From: Streptomyces neyagawaensis
GTDB taxonomy: Bacteria > Actinomycetota > Actinomycetes > Streptomycetales > Streptomycetaceae
Length of the DNA stretch: 64,000 bases
Reading direction: 5' to 3'
Assembly (NCBI RefSeq): GCF_023516595.1
Contig: NZ_JAMGBG010000023.1
Coordinates: 1-64,000, forward strand
Made by a program: the position numbers and the translations under genes. A model generated the notes under the pieces. It was given only the letters and a program-made list of their open reading frames with translations. It did no database searches and was not told where the DNA came from. Below, piece after piece: positions 35,126-45,696 of the stretch (within the stretch, counting starts at the first letter, position 1; the number at the start of each line of letters is the position of its first letter).

Positions 35126-35207
35126 GGGTTTCCCCATCGGCGGCGGAGCTGCCGGTCGTGGTGCGGAGGCCGTTCTCCGTCGTGGGGTGTGTGGGAGCCG
35201 TTCACCC

Positions 35208-35228
35208 GGTTCCCCGCGCCCCTTTCGG
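35208..35228 (-). repeat. Dispersed intergenic repeat, copy 1
   Basis: Read on the minus strand this contains aaaggggcgcggggaac, identical over 17 bp to 44549-44565. Such GGGGCGCGGGGAAC elements recur between genes in streptomycete chromosomes (general knowledge). Confidence 0.6.
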
Positions 35229-35291
35229 CTTCCCCTGCGCGCACGGGCACAGGACCCCGTATCGGTGGAAAGTGCCTTCTGGGCGCAGAAA

Positions 35292-35344
35292 GAAGGCGCC
35301 CTGCGCCGCTGGTCCCCCCACGGGCCGGCGAGCAGGGCGCCTTC
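35292..35344 (+). terminator. Hairpin terminator downstream of citA
   Basis: Arms gaaggcgccctgc (35292-35304) and gcagggcgccttc (35332-35344) form a perfect 13-bp stem around a 27-nt GC-rich loop. It lies about 165 bp beyond the citA stop. Confidence 0.65.
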
Positions 35345-35793
35345 CCATGTCCCGGTGCGGATTCCCCCCACGGGATCCGGCCGGGCGTCTGGTGGACCAG
35401 CGCCTGAATCGCTGAGCAGGACGGGGTCCGTCCTGCGTATATGAAGTTGTCGTGCGGTGAGGTGCGGTCTGCCGGGACGCGTACGTACGGGAGGGCCGCT
35501 CAAAGCTCCCCGGGTACGTGCCCCGGCAACGCAATTCCGGGAACGTCCCCCAAGACATCCCCAGATGCCAGTCGCGCCCCCCAAGACGCTTCTGACATCG
35601 CCAACTTAGACTCACGAACCCCTTCGTTGGTTACGTTCGCGCCACTGTGATCTGCGTCTCTTGCCTTATGTCCTGAAGATGCGCAAGAGACCCGATACGG
35701 CGACCGAGGCCCCAGCGTAAGGAAGATGCGCGAGCCTTGTGAAGAGCTTATGTGAGGCTGCTTCCGGACTCTAGAGGGACTTTTACCCGGTCG

Positions 35794-38067
<2,274 letters not shown>

Positions 38068-38112
38068 GTCCGTGTCCGTGCTCCGGGGAACGTGCGGAAG
38101 TGCGGTCCGGGG

Positions 38113-38132
38113 CGGGGCGGGGCCCCGCCCCG
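38113..38132 (-). terminator. 20-bp GC palindrome between copZ and copA
   Basis: cggggcgggg followed directly by ccccgccccg is a perfect palindrome in the 77-bp copZ-copA gap. In RNA it could form a short hairpin that attenuates copA or stabilises the copZ message. It is too short and loop-less to be certain. Confidence 0.4.
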
Positions 38133-38144
38133 GGCGGGCGGTTC

Positions 38145-38384
38145 TCAGACGGTGCCGACGAGCTCGAAGCCGGCCTCGTCGACGGCGGCGCGCACGGCCT
38201 CCTCGTCGAGCGGGGCGGACGAGACCACGGTGACCTCGCCGCTGGAGGCAACGGCCTTCACCGAGGAGACGCCGGCGATCTCGGAGATCTCGCCGGAGAC
38301 GGCACCTTCGCAGTGGCCGCAGCTCATGCCGCTCACCTTGTAGACGGTGGTGACGGAGCCGGGAGTGTCGGTCTGGGCGGTCAT
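38145..38384 (-). CDS. copZ: Copper chaperone CopZ (HMA domain)
   Basis: A 79-residue heavy-metal-associated domain with the metal-binding motif GMSCGHC (Cys22, Cys25). It binds Cu(I) in the cytoplasm and hands it to CopA. The ATG at 38384 is preferred to 38399 because GAGGAG lies about 7 nt upstream. The gene follows a CsoR-type operator and precedes copA. Confidence 0.93.
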   Translation of the reverse strand: MTAQTDTPGSVTTVYKVSGMSCGHCEGAVSGEISEIAGVSSVKAVASSGEVTVVSSAPLDEEAVRAAVDEAGFELVGTV

Positions 38385-38442
38385 GTCGTTGCTCCTCATC
38401 GGGGTGTCTGGGGTACGTGTAACCCTTCAGATCTCCTACCCT

Positions 38443-38459
38443 ATACCCCTAGGGGGTAT
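38443..38459. promoter_or_regulatory. CsoR-type copper operator before copZA
   Basis: tatacccctagggggta is a near-perfect palindrome with the TACCC..GGGTA character of CsoR-family operators, about 59-75 bp upstream of the copZ start. It predicts derepression by Cu(I). No csoR gene is in the window. Confidence 0.7.
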
Positions 38460-38501
38460 GAATCCAAGAGAGGTCGGGCGCTCGGGGTGGGGCGCGCGGG
38501 T

Positions 38502-39209
38502 TCAGGGGGTCGGGTTCGAGGCCGCGGTCGAGGCGGCCGCGCCGGGAGTCGCGGTGGTGGCCGCGGTCGCCTGCGCGTCACGGAGGCGGTCGCCCACCAG
38601 TGGGTCGAGGTAGCGGAACAGCACGTCCTTCAGCTCCTGGACGTACGCCTCGCGCTCGTCGCCCTCGCTGGCGAGGACCAGTTCGAGGCCCGCCATGTAG
38701 AGGGCCATGCAGACGTGCGCGATACGGGTGACGGCGGCGGCCGGCCGGTCGGGCAGGAGCGGGGAGAGCAGGTCCTCGACCCGGGTGATCAGGGTGTTGT
38801 GGAGGGCGTCGTGCTCCTCCGCCATCCGGCCGGGGACGTCCGGGCCGTGCATGAGGGTGAAGAACACCGGGTTGTGGCAGTTGAAGTCGATGAACCGGTC
38901 GACGGCGGCCGCCACCGCCTGCTCCAGCGGGGTCGCGGGATCGATCGGCGCGAGCGCCTGGCCGTACGCCGCCCGCATGTCGGCCATCAGCCGCTGGCCC
39001 AGCTCGATCGCGATCGCTTCCTTGTTCGGGAAGAACTGGTACAGCGTGCCCGGTGAGACACCGGCCTCGCGGGCGATCGCGTTGGTGCTCGCGGCCGCGT
39101 ACCCGGTCGAGGTGAACACCGAGGCCGCGGCTTCGAGGAGTTGGGCGATGCGGCGCTCGCCGCGGGCCTGGCGGCGGCGCGGCTGCTCCTGCTCCTGGTG
39201 GGTGGGCAT
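38502..39209 (-). CDS. TetR-family transcriptional regulator
   Basis: This 235-residue regulator has an N-terminal helix-turn-helix (about 25-62: ASTNAIAREAGVSPGTLYQFF) of the classic TetR type and a variable helical ligand domain. The C-terminal ~20 residues are Ala/Thr-rich and low in complexity. ATG 39209 is used; longer frames run across the operator. It is divergent from an MMPL exporter, and a large interrupted palindrome lies in the 160-bp gap. It probably represses both genes until a hydrophobic ligand binds. Confidence 0.9.
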   Translation of the reverse strand: MPTHQEQEQPRRRQARGERRIAQLLEAAASVFTSTGYAAASTNAIAREAGVSPGTLYQFFPNKEAIAIELGQRLMADMRAAYGQALAPIDPATPLEQAVAAAVDRFIDFNCHNPVFFTLMHGPDVPGRMAEEHDALHNTLITRVEDLLSPLLPDRPAAAVTRIAHVCMALYMAGLELVLASEGDEREAYVQELKDVLFRYLDPLVGDRLRDAQATAATTATPGAAASTAASNPTP

Positions 39210-39241
39210 GCGGTTGTCCCCAGCTTCTCGGACCTGATTGA

Positions 39242-39296
39242 CAAACACGAGTCGTCGCTCGCATTCTGATGAAACGCGAGCGATCTCTCGTGTTTG
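39242..39296. promoter_or_regulatory. Nested interrupted palindrome between TetR and MMPL genes
   Basis: Outer arms caaacacgag (39242-39251) and ctcgtgtttg (39287-39296) and inner arms tcgctcgc (39255-39262) and gcgagcga (39276-39283) share one centre at 39269. This looks like a TetR operator able to hold two dimers, placed to control both divergent genes. Confidence 0.75.
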
Positions 39297-39369
39297 CCAG
39301 TTTATGGCGTGGCGCATCCGCCCGCCCGGCTGCGCACGGCACGGATCAGACTGAAGGGGACACCGCACC

Positions 39370-41778
39370 ATGACCGAAGTCAACAGGCCACCCCGAGCGG
39401 GAGGCTGGACCAGACTGGTGACCGCCCGTCCCCGGCTCTCCCTGCTCGTGGCCCTGCTGATCACCGCCCTCGCGGTCGTCGCGGGCAGCGACGTCGCCGA
39501 CCGTCTGACCAGCGGCGGCTGGGAGGACCCCAAGGCCGAGTCCACCTACGCGACCAAGGCGCTGCAGCGCGAGTTCCCGAACTCCCAGCCGAACCTGCTG
39601 CTGATGATCGACGCGGGCGACACCTCGGTCGACGATCCGGGGGTCGCCGCCGAGGCGAAGCGGCTGACCGGGCGGCTCGCCGCCGAGAAGGGCGTCACGG
39701 GCGTCGGCTCCTACTGGCAGACCGGTGCCCCCGCCCTCCGCGCCGAGGACGGCCGTCAGGCGCTGATAGCGGCCCGCCTGACCGGCGACGAGACCACGAT
39801 GAACGCGACGCTGGACCGCATCACGCCCGAGTTCCGCGGCACGCACGGCCCGGTCGACGTCAAGATCGGCGGCATCGTCGCCGTGCGCCACGAGATGCAG
39901 ACGATCATTCAGGAGGACCTCACGCGGGCCGAGCTGATCGCCCTGCCGGTGACCCTGGTCCTGCTGGTGATGGCCTTCGGCAGCGCGGTCGCCGCCCTGC
40001 TGCCGCTCGTCGTGGGCGTCGTCGCCATCCTCGGCACCAACGCGATCCTGCGCGGTCTCACCGAGCTGACCGACGTCTCGATCTTCGCGCTGAACCTCAC
40101 CACCGCCATGGGCCTCGGCCTCGCGATCGACTACGCCCTGTTCATCGTGCGCCGCTTCCGCGAGGAGCTGTCCGCCGGCGCCGACCCCCGGGCCGCCGTC
40201 GCCACCACCCTGCGCACCGCCGGGCGCACGGTCCTCTTCTCGGCGCTCACGGTCGCCGTCTCGCTCGCCGCGATGGCGGTCTTCCCCCAGTCCTTCCTGA
40301 AGTCCATCGCCTACGCCGGCATCGCGGTCGTCCTGCTCGCCGCGGCGGCGGCCCTGATCGTGCTCCCGGCGGCCCTGGTGCTGCTGGGCGAGCGGGTCAA
40401 CGCCCTCGACCTGCGCAAGCTGTTCAGGCGCCGCAGGGCGGAGGGGGCTCCCGCACGCGAGGAGGGCGCCGCCTGGGGACGCACGGCCGGCTTCGTCATG
40501 CGCCGCGCCCCCTTCTTCGCCATCGCCACCACCGCCGGCCTGGTCCTCCTCGGCCTGCCCTTCCTCGGTGTGAAGTTCGGTTCGGCCGACGACCGTCAGC
40601 TCCCCGCGTCCGCCGAGTCCCGTGTGGTCCAGCAGCACATCCGGGAGGACTTCCCGGGCACCCCCGGCGGCGGTCTGGAGATCCTCGCCGAGGGCCGAGC
40701 GACCGAGGCCCAGTACGCCGCGTACAAGGACGAGATCGCCGCCCTGCCCGATGTGCTCCGGGTGGACGGCCCCGTGGTCGACGGCGACGCGGCCTACTTC
40801 GCCGTGCAGCCGAAGGGCGACGTGGTCGACGAGGCCGCGCAGGACCTGGTCCACGACATACGGGCGCAGGCGGCCGACGCCCCGTTCAAGACGTCGGTGA
40901 CGGGTGCGGGCGCGGTCCTGGTCGACACCAAGGAGGCGATAGGCGGCGGCCTGCCGCTGGCCCTCTCCTTCATCGCCGTGGTCACCCTCCTGCTGGTCTT
41001 CCTGCTCACCGGCAGTGTGCTGGTCCCCCTCCAGGCGGTCCTGCTGAACGCGCTCAGCCTCACCGCGATGTTCGGCGCGATGATCTGGGTCTTCCAGGAC
41101 GGGCACCTCTCCGGCCTGCTGGGCTTCACCCCCTCCGGCTCCATCGAGACGACACTGCCGGTGCTGATGTTCTGCGTGGCCTTCGGCCTCTCCATGGACT
41201 ACGGCGTCTTCCTGCTCTCCCGCATCAAGGAGGAGTACGACCACACCGGCGACCACACCGCCGCCGTCCGCCACGGCCTCCAGCGCACCGGCGGCCTCAT
41301 CACCGCCGCCGCCGTCATCCTGGCCGTCGTGATGATCGCGATAGGCACCTCACGGGTGACGAACACCAAGATGCTCGGCCTGGGCCTCGCCCTCGCCGTG
41401 CTCATGGACGCGATGATCGTGCGCAGCCTGCTGGTCCCGGCCGTCATGCGGCTCACGGGCCGCGCCACCTGGTGGGCCCCGGCCCCGCTGCGCAGGTTCC
41501 ACGAGCGGTTCGGCCTGAGCGAGGGGGAATCGGCCCCGCGCGCCACCGAGACCGAGACCGGGACCGCGACCGGGACCGCAGCCGAGACCGGCACGGGGGC
41601 CGCCACGCAGACGGAGACGGGGACGGAGACCGAATCGGGGACCGGGAGCACCGCGCCGTCCGCGACCCCCGCGTCCGGGAAGGGCGAGGAGGGCGACCGG
41701 GACAAGGCGAGCGGCGCCGACCCGGAGAGCGACGCCGGCAGACAGAGCGACCACGACAAGGTGGAGATCTCTGGCTAG
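39370..41778 (+). CDS. MMPL/RND-family membrane transporter
   Basis: An 802-residue transporter with two repeats of one transmembrane helix, a large extracytoplasmic loop and five helices. The first helical bundle spans about 185-370 and the second about 520-690. Motifs GLAIDYALFIVRRFREEL and GLSMDYGVFLLSRIKEEYD supply the membrane Asp-Tyr pairs used for proton coupling in this superfamily. Family members export lipids or hydrophobic compounds. The C-terminal tail (about 720-802) is a low-complexity Thr/Glu/Gly/Ala run encoded by hexanucleotide-like repeats. It is controlled, by inference, by the divergent TetR. Confidence 0.92.
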   Translation: MTEVNRPPRAGGWTRLVTARPRLSLLVALLITALAVVAGSDVADRLTSGGWEDPKAESTYATKALQREFPNSQPNLLLMIDAGDTSVDDPGVAAEAKRLTGRLAAEKGVTGVGSYWQTGAPALRAEDGRQALIAARLTGDETTMNATLDRITPEFRGTHGPVDVKIGGIVAVRHEMQTIIQEDLTRAELIALPVTLVLLVMAFGSAVAALLPLVVGVVAILGTNAILRGLTELTDVSIFALNLTTAMGLGLAIDYALFIVRRFREELSAGADPRAAVATTLRTAGRTVLFSALTVAVSLAAMAVFPQSFLKSIAYAGIAVVLLAAAAALIVLPAALVLLGERVNALDLRKLFRRRRAEGAPAREEGAAWGRTAGFVMRRAPFFAIATTAGLVLLGLPFLGVKFGSADDRQLPASAESRVVQQHIREDFPGTPGGGLEILAEGRATEAQYAAYKDEIAALPDVLRVDGPVVDGDAAYFAVQPKGDVVDEAAQDLVHDIRAQAADAPFKTSVTGAGAVLVDTKEAIGGGLPLALSFIAVVTLLLVFLLTGSVLVPLQAVLLNALSLTAMFGAMIWVFQDGHLSGLLGFTPSGSIETTLPVLMFCVAFGLSMDYGVFLLSRIKEEYDHTGDHTAAVRHGLQRTGGLITAAAVILAVVMIAIGTSRVTNTKMLGLGLALAVLMDAMIVRSLLVPAVMRLTGRATWWAPAPLRRFHERFGLSEGESAPRATETETGTATGTAAETGTGAATQTETGTETESGTGSTAPSATPASGKGEEGDRDKASGADPESDAGRQSDHDKVEISG
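41545..41650 (+). repeat. Low-complexity hexanucleotide tract in the MMPL tail
   Basis: Variants of gagacc/gggacc repeat about sixteen times in frame, encoding TETETGTATGT-like residues at the cytoplasmic end of the MMPL protein. Confidence 0.75.
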
Positions 41779-41797
41779 CGTTCACCGCAAAGGATCT

Positions 41798-41865
41798 CCG
41801 ACAGGTCGGCGGGCCGGCGGGCCGGCAGATCGGTCGGCAGGCGGACGGGCCGGCCGACCTGTCGG
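41798..41865 (+). terminator. Hairpin after the MMPL gene
   Basis: Arms ccgacaggtcggc (41798-41810) and gccgacctgtcgg (41853-41865) are perfectly complementary over 13 bp around a GC-rich 42-nt loop. They end 19 bp before the alcohol dehydrogenase start. Confidence 0.6.
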
Positions 41866-41884
41866 GCGGTGAGGGCGAGGGCGT

Positions 41885-42937
41885 ATGCGCGCGGTGGTGT
41901 TCGAGCGGTTCGGTGAGCCGGCCGAGGTACGGGACGTGCCGGACCCGGCCCCGGCGGTCCACGGCGTGGTCGTCCGCGTCGAGGCCACGGGCCTGTGCCG
42001 CAGCGACTGGCACGGCTGGATGGGCCACGACCCCGACATCACCTTGCCGCACGTCCCCGGCCATGAACTGGCCGGTGTGGTGGAGGGGGTCGGCGCCGGG
42101 GTGACCCGCTGGCAGCCGGGCGACCGGGTCACCGTCCCGTTCGTGTGCGCCTGCGGCGGGTGCGCCGCCTGCGCGGCCGGGGACCAGCAGGTGTGCGAGA
42201 GGCAGACCCAGCCGGGGTTCACGCACTGGGGCTCGTTCGCCCGGTACGTGGCCCTGGACCACGCCGACGTGAACCTGGTGGCGCTGCCGGAGGGACTGTC
42301 GTACGGCACGGCGGCCTCCCTGGGCTGCCGGTTCGCCACGGCGTTCCGGGCGGTGGTGGCGCAGGGCCGGGTCGCGGCGGGCGAGTGGGTGGCCGTGCAC
42401 GGCTGCGGGGGAGTGGGCCTGTCGGCGGTGATGATCGCGGCGGCCTCCGGCGCCCGGGTCGTCGCCGTCGACGTCTCGCCCCGGGCCCTGGAGCTGGCGC
42501 GGACGTTCGGCGCGGCGGCCTGCGTGGACGCCTCGGCGGTCCAGGACACGGCCGAGGCGGTACGGGACCTGACCGGCGGCGGCGCCCATCTCTCGCTGGA
42601 CGCGCTCGGCTCGCCGGTCACCTGCGCGGCGTCGGTCGGCAGCCTCCGCCGCCGGGGCCGCCATGTCCAGGTGGGCCTGCTCCCGTCACCGACCGGCACG
42701 ACCCCCGTCCCCATGGCCCGCGCGATCGCCCTGGAACTGGAACTCCTCGGCAGCCACGGAATGGCTGCCCACGCCTACCCGCCCATGCTGGAACTGGTCC
42801 GCTCGGGCGTCCTGCGCCCCGACCTCCTGGTGACGTCGACGATCCCGCTGGACGCCGCCCCCGAGGCCCTGGCCGCCCTGGGCACGGCGCCGGGCAGCGG
42901 AGTGACGGTCATCGAACCGTGGATGGACCGCACCTGA
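41885..42937 (+). CDS. Zinc-dependent alcohol dehydrogenase (MDR family)
   Basis: A 350-residue medium-chain dehydrogenase. Catalytic zinc ligands Cys38 ([10 protein letters not shown]) and His60-Glu61 (PGHELAG) are present. The structural zinc lobe has Cys90, Cys93, Cys96 and Cys104. The NAD(P) fold has [10 protein letters not shown] at about 174-183 followed by VVAVDVS, where Asp favours NAD. The substrate cannot be predicted; the form resembles alcohol dehydrogenases annotated for long-chain or xenobiotic alcohols. It is transcribed rightward after the MMPL gene and is followed by a repeat tract. Confidence 0.88.
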   Translation: MRAVVFERFGEPAEVRDVPDPAPAVHGVVVRVEATGLCRSDWHGWMGHDPDITLPHVPGHELAGVVEGVGAGVTRWQPGDRVTVPFVCACGGCAACAAGDQQVCERQTQPGFTHWGSFARYVALDHADVNLVALPEGLSYGTAASLGCRFATAFRAVVAQGRVAAGEWVAVHGCGGVGLSAVMIAAASGARVVAVDVSPRALELARTFGAAACVDASAVQDTAEAVRDLTGGGAHLSLDALGSPVTCAASVGSLRRRGRHVQVGLLPSPTGTTPVPMARAIALELELLGSHGMAAHAYPPMLELVRSGVLRPDLLVTSTIPLDAAPEALAALGTAPGSGVTVIEPWMDRT

Positions 42938-43463
42938 CGCCCACCGAGCGGGGACCGACCGCCGCCACAGCCGCCGAACCATGAGAGTCAGCGGGCCGTG
43001 AAGGTCAGCGGGCCGTGGGCGGGCAACGGGCCGCAACGGTCAGCCGGTCGGAGGTCGTCGTGCCGGGAGCCGAACAGCCATCACGGTCGGCGGCCGCAAG
43101 GGTCAGCGGGCCCCAATGGCCATCCGGCCGTCAGGGTCGGCGGGGCGCAAGGTTCAGCCGGCCGGCAGGGTGGCAGCGGGCCGCTAGGGTCGGCGGGCCT
43201 CGGGGTCAGCCGGTCGGCAGGGGGTCGGCGGGCAGTCAGGGTCGCGGGCCCCAATGGCCGTCCGGCCGCCACGGTCGGCGGGCCGCAAGCTTCAGCCAGC
43301 CGGCAGGGTGGCAGCGGGCCGCTAGTGTCGGCGGGCCTCGGGGTCACCCGGCCGGCAGGGGGCCAGCGGGCAGTCAGGGTCGCGGGCCCCAATGGCCAGA
43401 CGGCCGCCACGGTCGGCGGGCCGCAAGCTTCAGCCGGCCGCCAGGCACCGTGGCCCGCGGCGG
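42938..43463. other. Repeat-filled intergenic region, no supported gene
   Basis: This 526-bp gap is built almost entirely from variants of gtc(a/g)gcgggcc, including a 138-bp tandem repeat. Several frames on both strands stay open only because the unit is a multiple of three. No frame has a ribosome site with coding bias. Confidence 0.65.
43108..43450. repeat. 138-bp tandem repeat, about 2.5 copies
   Basis: The landmark gggccccaatggcc starts at 43108, 43246 and 43384, giving two exact 138-bp steps. Units one and two differ at about a dozen positions; the third is truncated near 43450. Each unit holds shorter subrepeats around gtcggcgggcc. Confidence 0.9.
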
Positions 43464-44054
43464 TCACTGGGCCGTGAGGTCCGGTCGGCCGGCCCCCGGG
43501 CGCCCGCGGTGCGCGGCCCACTCGGGGGCGAGGATCGACATCCGTACGGCGTCGATCCACTCCCCGTCCTGCCACAGCGTCTGCCGCTCCACGCCCTCGG
43601 CCACGAACCCCACCTTCTCGTAGGCGCGCCGGGCGCGGGGATTGTGCGTGAAGACGTACAGCGAGACGCGGTGCATGCCGAGCCGCTCGAAGGCGTGGCC
43701 GACCGTCAGGCGCACGGCCTCCGTGCCCAGCCCGCGGTCGCGCCCGGCGGGGCCGATCAGGATGCGGAAGCAGCAGGCGCGGTTGGGCTCGTCCCAGTCG
43801 TTGAGCACGACCTCGCCCACCAGCTCCCCGCTCGCCCGGTCCACGATGGCGAGATCGAGCCGGTCGGTCTGCTCGCTTCGGTTTCCGTACCAGGTGCGCA
43901 GCCTCTCCATGTCGTACGCCCCGTCCTGACTCCCGGTGAGCCGGATGACGTCCGGGTCGGTCAGGATGCGGGCCATCACGGGGGTGTCGTCCACGGTGAA
44001 GGGCCGCAGGACGGCCCGCTCGCCGGTGAGTACGGGTTTCTCGGAGAAGCTCAT
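43464..44054 (-). CDS. GNAT-family N-acetyltransferase (RimJ/RimL-like)
   Basis: This 196-residue protein has an acetyl-CoA binding signature (RILIGPAGRDRGLGTEAVRL, about 105-124). Also visible are GERAVLRPFTVDD at the N-terminus and HRVSLYVFTHNPRARRAYEKVGF, the typical GNAT beta5-alpha4 region. It belongs to the RimJ/RimL-like subgroup that acetylates N-terminal or small-molecule amines; the substrate is unknown. The ATG at 44054 gives the normal family length. It is 53 bp downstream of the small HTH gene, so the two may be co-transcribed. Confidence 0.88.
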   Translation of the reverse strand: MSFSEKPVLTGERAVLRPFTVDDTPVMARILTDPDVIRLTGSQDGAYDMERLRTWYGNRSEQTDRLDLAIVDRASGELVGEVVLNDWDEPNRACCFRILIGPAGRDRGLGTEAVRLTVGHAFERLGMHRVSLYVFTHNPRARRAYEKVGFVAEGVERQTLWQDGEWIDAVRMSILAPEWAAHRGRPGAGRPDLTAQ

Positions 44055-44107
44055 CCCGGAATCCTCGGCAGGGGGAGAAGGCCGGGGCAAACGATTAAGC
44101 GCGGCCG

Positions 44108-44311
44108 TCAGTCGACCGCCCTGCGCCCCCGGTTGCCGGGTCGCGACGCGACCCAGGCGCGGACCGTGTCCGCGTACCAGTAGGGCTTGCCGCCCTCCAC
44201 ATGGTCGGGCGGCGGCAGCAGCCCGTGTTTGCGGTAGGAGCGGACGGTGTCGGGCTGCACACGGATGTGCGCCGCGATGTCCTTGTACGACCAGAGGCGT
44301 CGGTCGGTCAT
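44108..44311 (-). CDS. Small helix-turn-helix DNA-binding protein
   Basis: This 67-residue protein carries a MerR/excisionase-like winged helix-turn-helix (YKDIAAHIRVQPDTVRSYRK, about 9-28), followed by GKPYWYADTVRAWVASRPG. It is similar in scale to BldC-like or phage-type HTH proteins but has no effector domain. ATG 44311 is supported by GGGGAGGTG 6-7 nt upstream. It may regulate the GNAT gene that follows. Its exact subfamily is not clear. Confidence 0.8.
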   Translation of the reverse strand: MTDRRLWSYKDIAAHIRVQPDTVRSYRKHGLLPPPDHVEGGKPYWYADTVRAWVASRPGNRGRRAVD

Positions 44312-44653
44312 CAGTGGCACCTCCCCGCGCGCACCGCGGCGGCGGCCGGGACGACCGTCGGGGGAGCCGGGCACAGCGCTGGTGATCACAAACCTGTGCT
44401 CGCTCAACGACGCACGGTGCCCCCGGAGAGCCGCTGTGCCCCGCATGTGACACAAGCCCCGCGTACACGTGACATCTGTGACGAAGGGGTGTCATTCGTG
44501 ACGCCCGTGACGAACGAGGGTGCACCTCGCACGCGACCGCCCACCCCCAAAGGGGCGCGGGGAACTGCGCGGCCAACCACGACGCACTCGCGGCCCGCGA
44601 CGGACGCGCAGTCCCCCGGCGCCGCACGGCACCCGGCTCACGCAGCGGCGCGC
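44312..44653. other. Intergenic region with GTGAC direct repeats
   Basis: No gene in 342 bp. It holds two copies of GTGAC-N4-GTGAC (44469/44478 and 44498/44507), a fifth GTGAC at 44447, and a dispersed-repeat copy at 44549-44565. The GTGAC arrays lie about 140-200 bp upstream of the small HTH gene. Confidence 0.55.
44549..44565 (+). repeat. Dispersed intergenic repeat, copy 2
   Basis: aaaggggcgcggggaac matches the copy near 35208-35228 in opposite orientation and is followed here by tgcgcggcc, the usual continuation of this streptomycete intergenic element. Confidence 0.6.
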
Positions 44654-45571
44654 CTACGCCCCGCAACTCCTCAAGAACGCCCGCGTCCGCCGGGCGATCG
44701 GGAGCGGAGCGTCCGGCTCGCACGGATACATGTCCTGCTCCACGATCGCGAACAGATCCACGTCCAGCTTCTGCGCGGCCGCCAGCACCGGCCCCAGCTC
44801 GGGCACGCCCTTCGGTGGCTCGCACATCACGCCCTGCGCCACGGCCGGCCCGAACGGCGTCCCCTTGGCCCGGACGTCCGCCAGGATCTCGGGGTCGACC
44901 TGCTTGAGGTGCAGATAGCCGATGCGCTCGCCGTACGTCTCGATCAGCTTGACGCTGTCGCCGCCGCAGTACGCGTAGTGCCCGGTGTCGAGGCACAGGG
45001 ACACCACCGAGGAGTCGGTGCCGTCCAGGAAGCGGACGACGTTCTCCTCGCTGTCGATGTGGGTGTCGGCGTGCGGGTGGACGACGATCTGGAGGCCGTA
45101 CCGCTCCCGCACCTCCCGCCCGAGCCGCTCGGTGAGCTGGGTGAGGTGCCGCCACTGCTCGACGGTCAGCTCGCTGGGCTCCAGCACCTGGCCCGTCTTG
45201 TCGTCCCGCCAGAAGGAGGGGATGACGACGAGGTGCTTGGCGCCCATCGCCTGGGCGAGGACCGCGTTGTCGGCGACGTGCGCCCAGGTCTTCTCCCAGA
45301 CGTCGGGGCCGTGGTGCAGCCCGGTGAAGACCGTGCCGGCCGACACCTTCAGGCCACGTTTGGCCGTCTCCTCGGCGAGAACGGCGGGGTCCTTCGGCAG
45401 ATAGCCGTAGGGGCCCAGCTCGATCCACTCGTAGCCGGCGGCGGCCACCTCGTCGAGGAAGCGCTGCCAGGGGACCTGCTGGGGGTCGTCGGGGAACCAC
45501 ACACCCCAGGAGTCGGGCGCCGAGCCGATCCGGATGCGCGAGAGTGAGGACTCAGGTGACAACGACGTCAT
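44654..45571 (-). CDS. TIM-barrel sugar-phosphate isomerase/dehydratase, IolE-like
   Basis: This 305-residue xylose-isomerase-like TIM barrel has GSAPDSWGVWFP at the N-terminus, the typical opening of myo-inosose-2 dehydratase. Metal-ligand-like motifs are ELGPYGYLP, HPHADTHIDSE, CLDTGHYAYCGGD and HLKQVD. IolE converts 2-keto-myo-inositol to the trihydroxycyclohexadione. ATG 45571 is chosen because family members begin just before this motif; an upstream start at 45631 is possible. It is divergent from the iolC operon with a 125-bp shared promoter region, which supports a role in inositol catabolism. Confidence 0.8.
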   Translation of the reverse strand: MTSLSPESSLSRIRIGSAPDSWGVWFPDDPQQVPWQRFLDEVAAAGYEWIELGPYGYLPKDPAVLAEETAKRGLKVSAGTVFTGLHHGPDVWEKTWAHVADNAVLAQAMGAKHLVVIPSFWRDDKTGQVLEPSELTVEQWRHLTQLTERLGREVRERYGLQIVVHPHADTHIDSEENVVRFLDGTDSSVVSLCLDTGHYAYCGGDSVKLIETYGERIGYLHLKQVDPEILADVRAKGTPFGPAVAQGVMCEPPKGVPELGPVLAAAQKLDVDLFAIVEQDMYPCEPDAPLPIARRTRAFLRSCGA

Positions 45572-45601
45572 GGCGGCCAGCTTCGGGCCGGAACCCAAGG
45601 G

Positions 45602-45665
45602 TGTCAATAGGTAGTCCGAATGTCTGGACAAAACATTGACAGGGTCGCTCTCGCGGAGCTAGACC
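45602..45665 (+). promoter_or_regulatory. Promoter of the iolC operon with flanking inverted repeat
   Basis: TTGACA (45636-45641), an 18-nt spacer and TAGACC (45660-45665) make a sigma70-like promoter 32 bp before iolC. The sequence tgtcaat at 45602-45608 is the inverse of attgaca at 45635-45641, so a repressor could cover the -35 box. A second -35 for the divergent gene is also possible. Confidence 0.55.
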
Positions 45666-45696
45666 TTTGACGGAACCGGAGCGCGAAGGGAACTCG

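Larger units (their letters stand above)
35126..35793. other. Convergent intergenic region between citA and copA
   Basis: 668 bp without a credible gene; short frames here lack ribosome sites and codon bias. It contains a 13-bp-stem hairpin (35292-35344), a copy of a dispersed intergenic repeat (35208-35228) and a 9-bp inverted repeat (gtctcttgc 35656-35664, gcaagagac 35683-35691) in a lower-GC stretch. Confidence 0.6.

Noticed and set aside
33620..35584. 654-codon minus-strand frame covering citA
   Set aside because: Antisense to citrate synthase, which has all catalytic residues on the plus strand.
35441..35650. 69-codon plus-strand frame in the citA-copA gap
   Set aside because: No ribosome site, no homology recognised and no coding bias.
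42998..43477. 159-residue repeat protein in the 138-bp array
   Set aside because: All frames on both strands are open because the unit is divisible by three; no Shine-Dalgarno sequence or codon bias singles one out.
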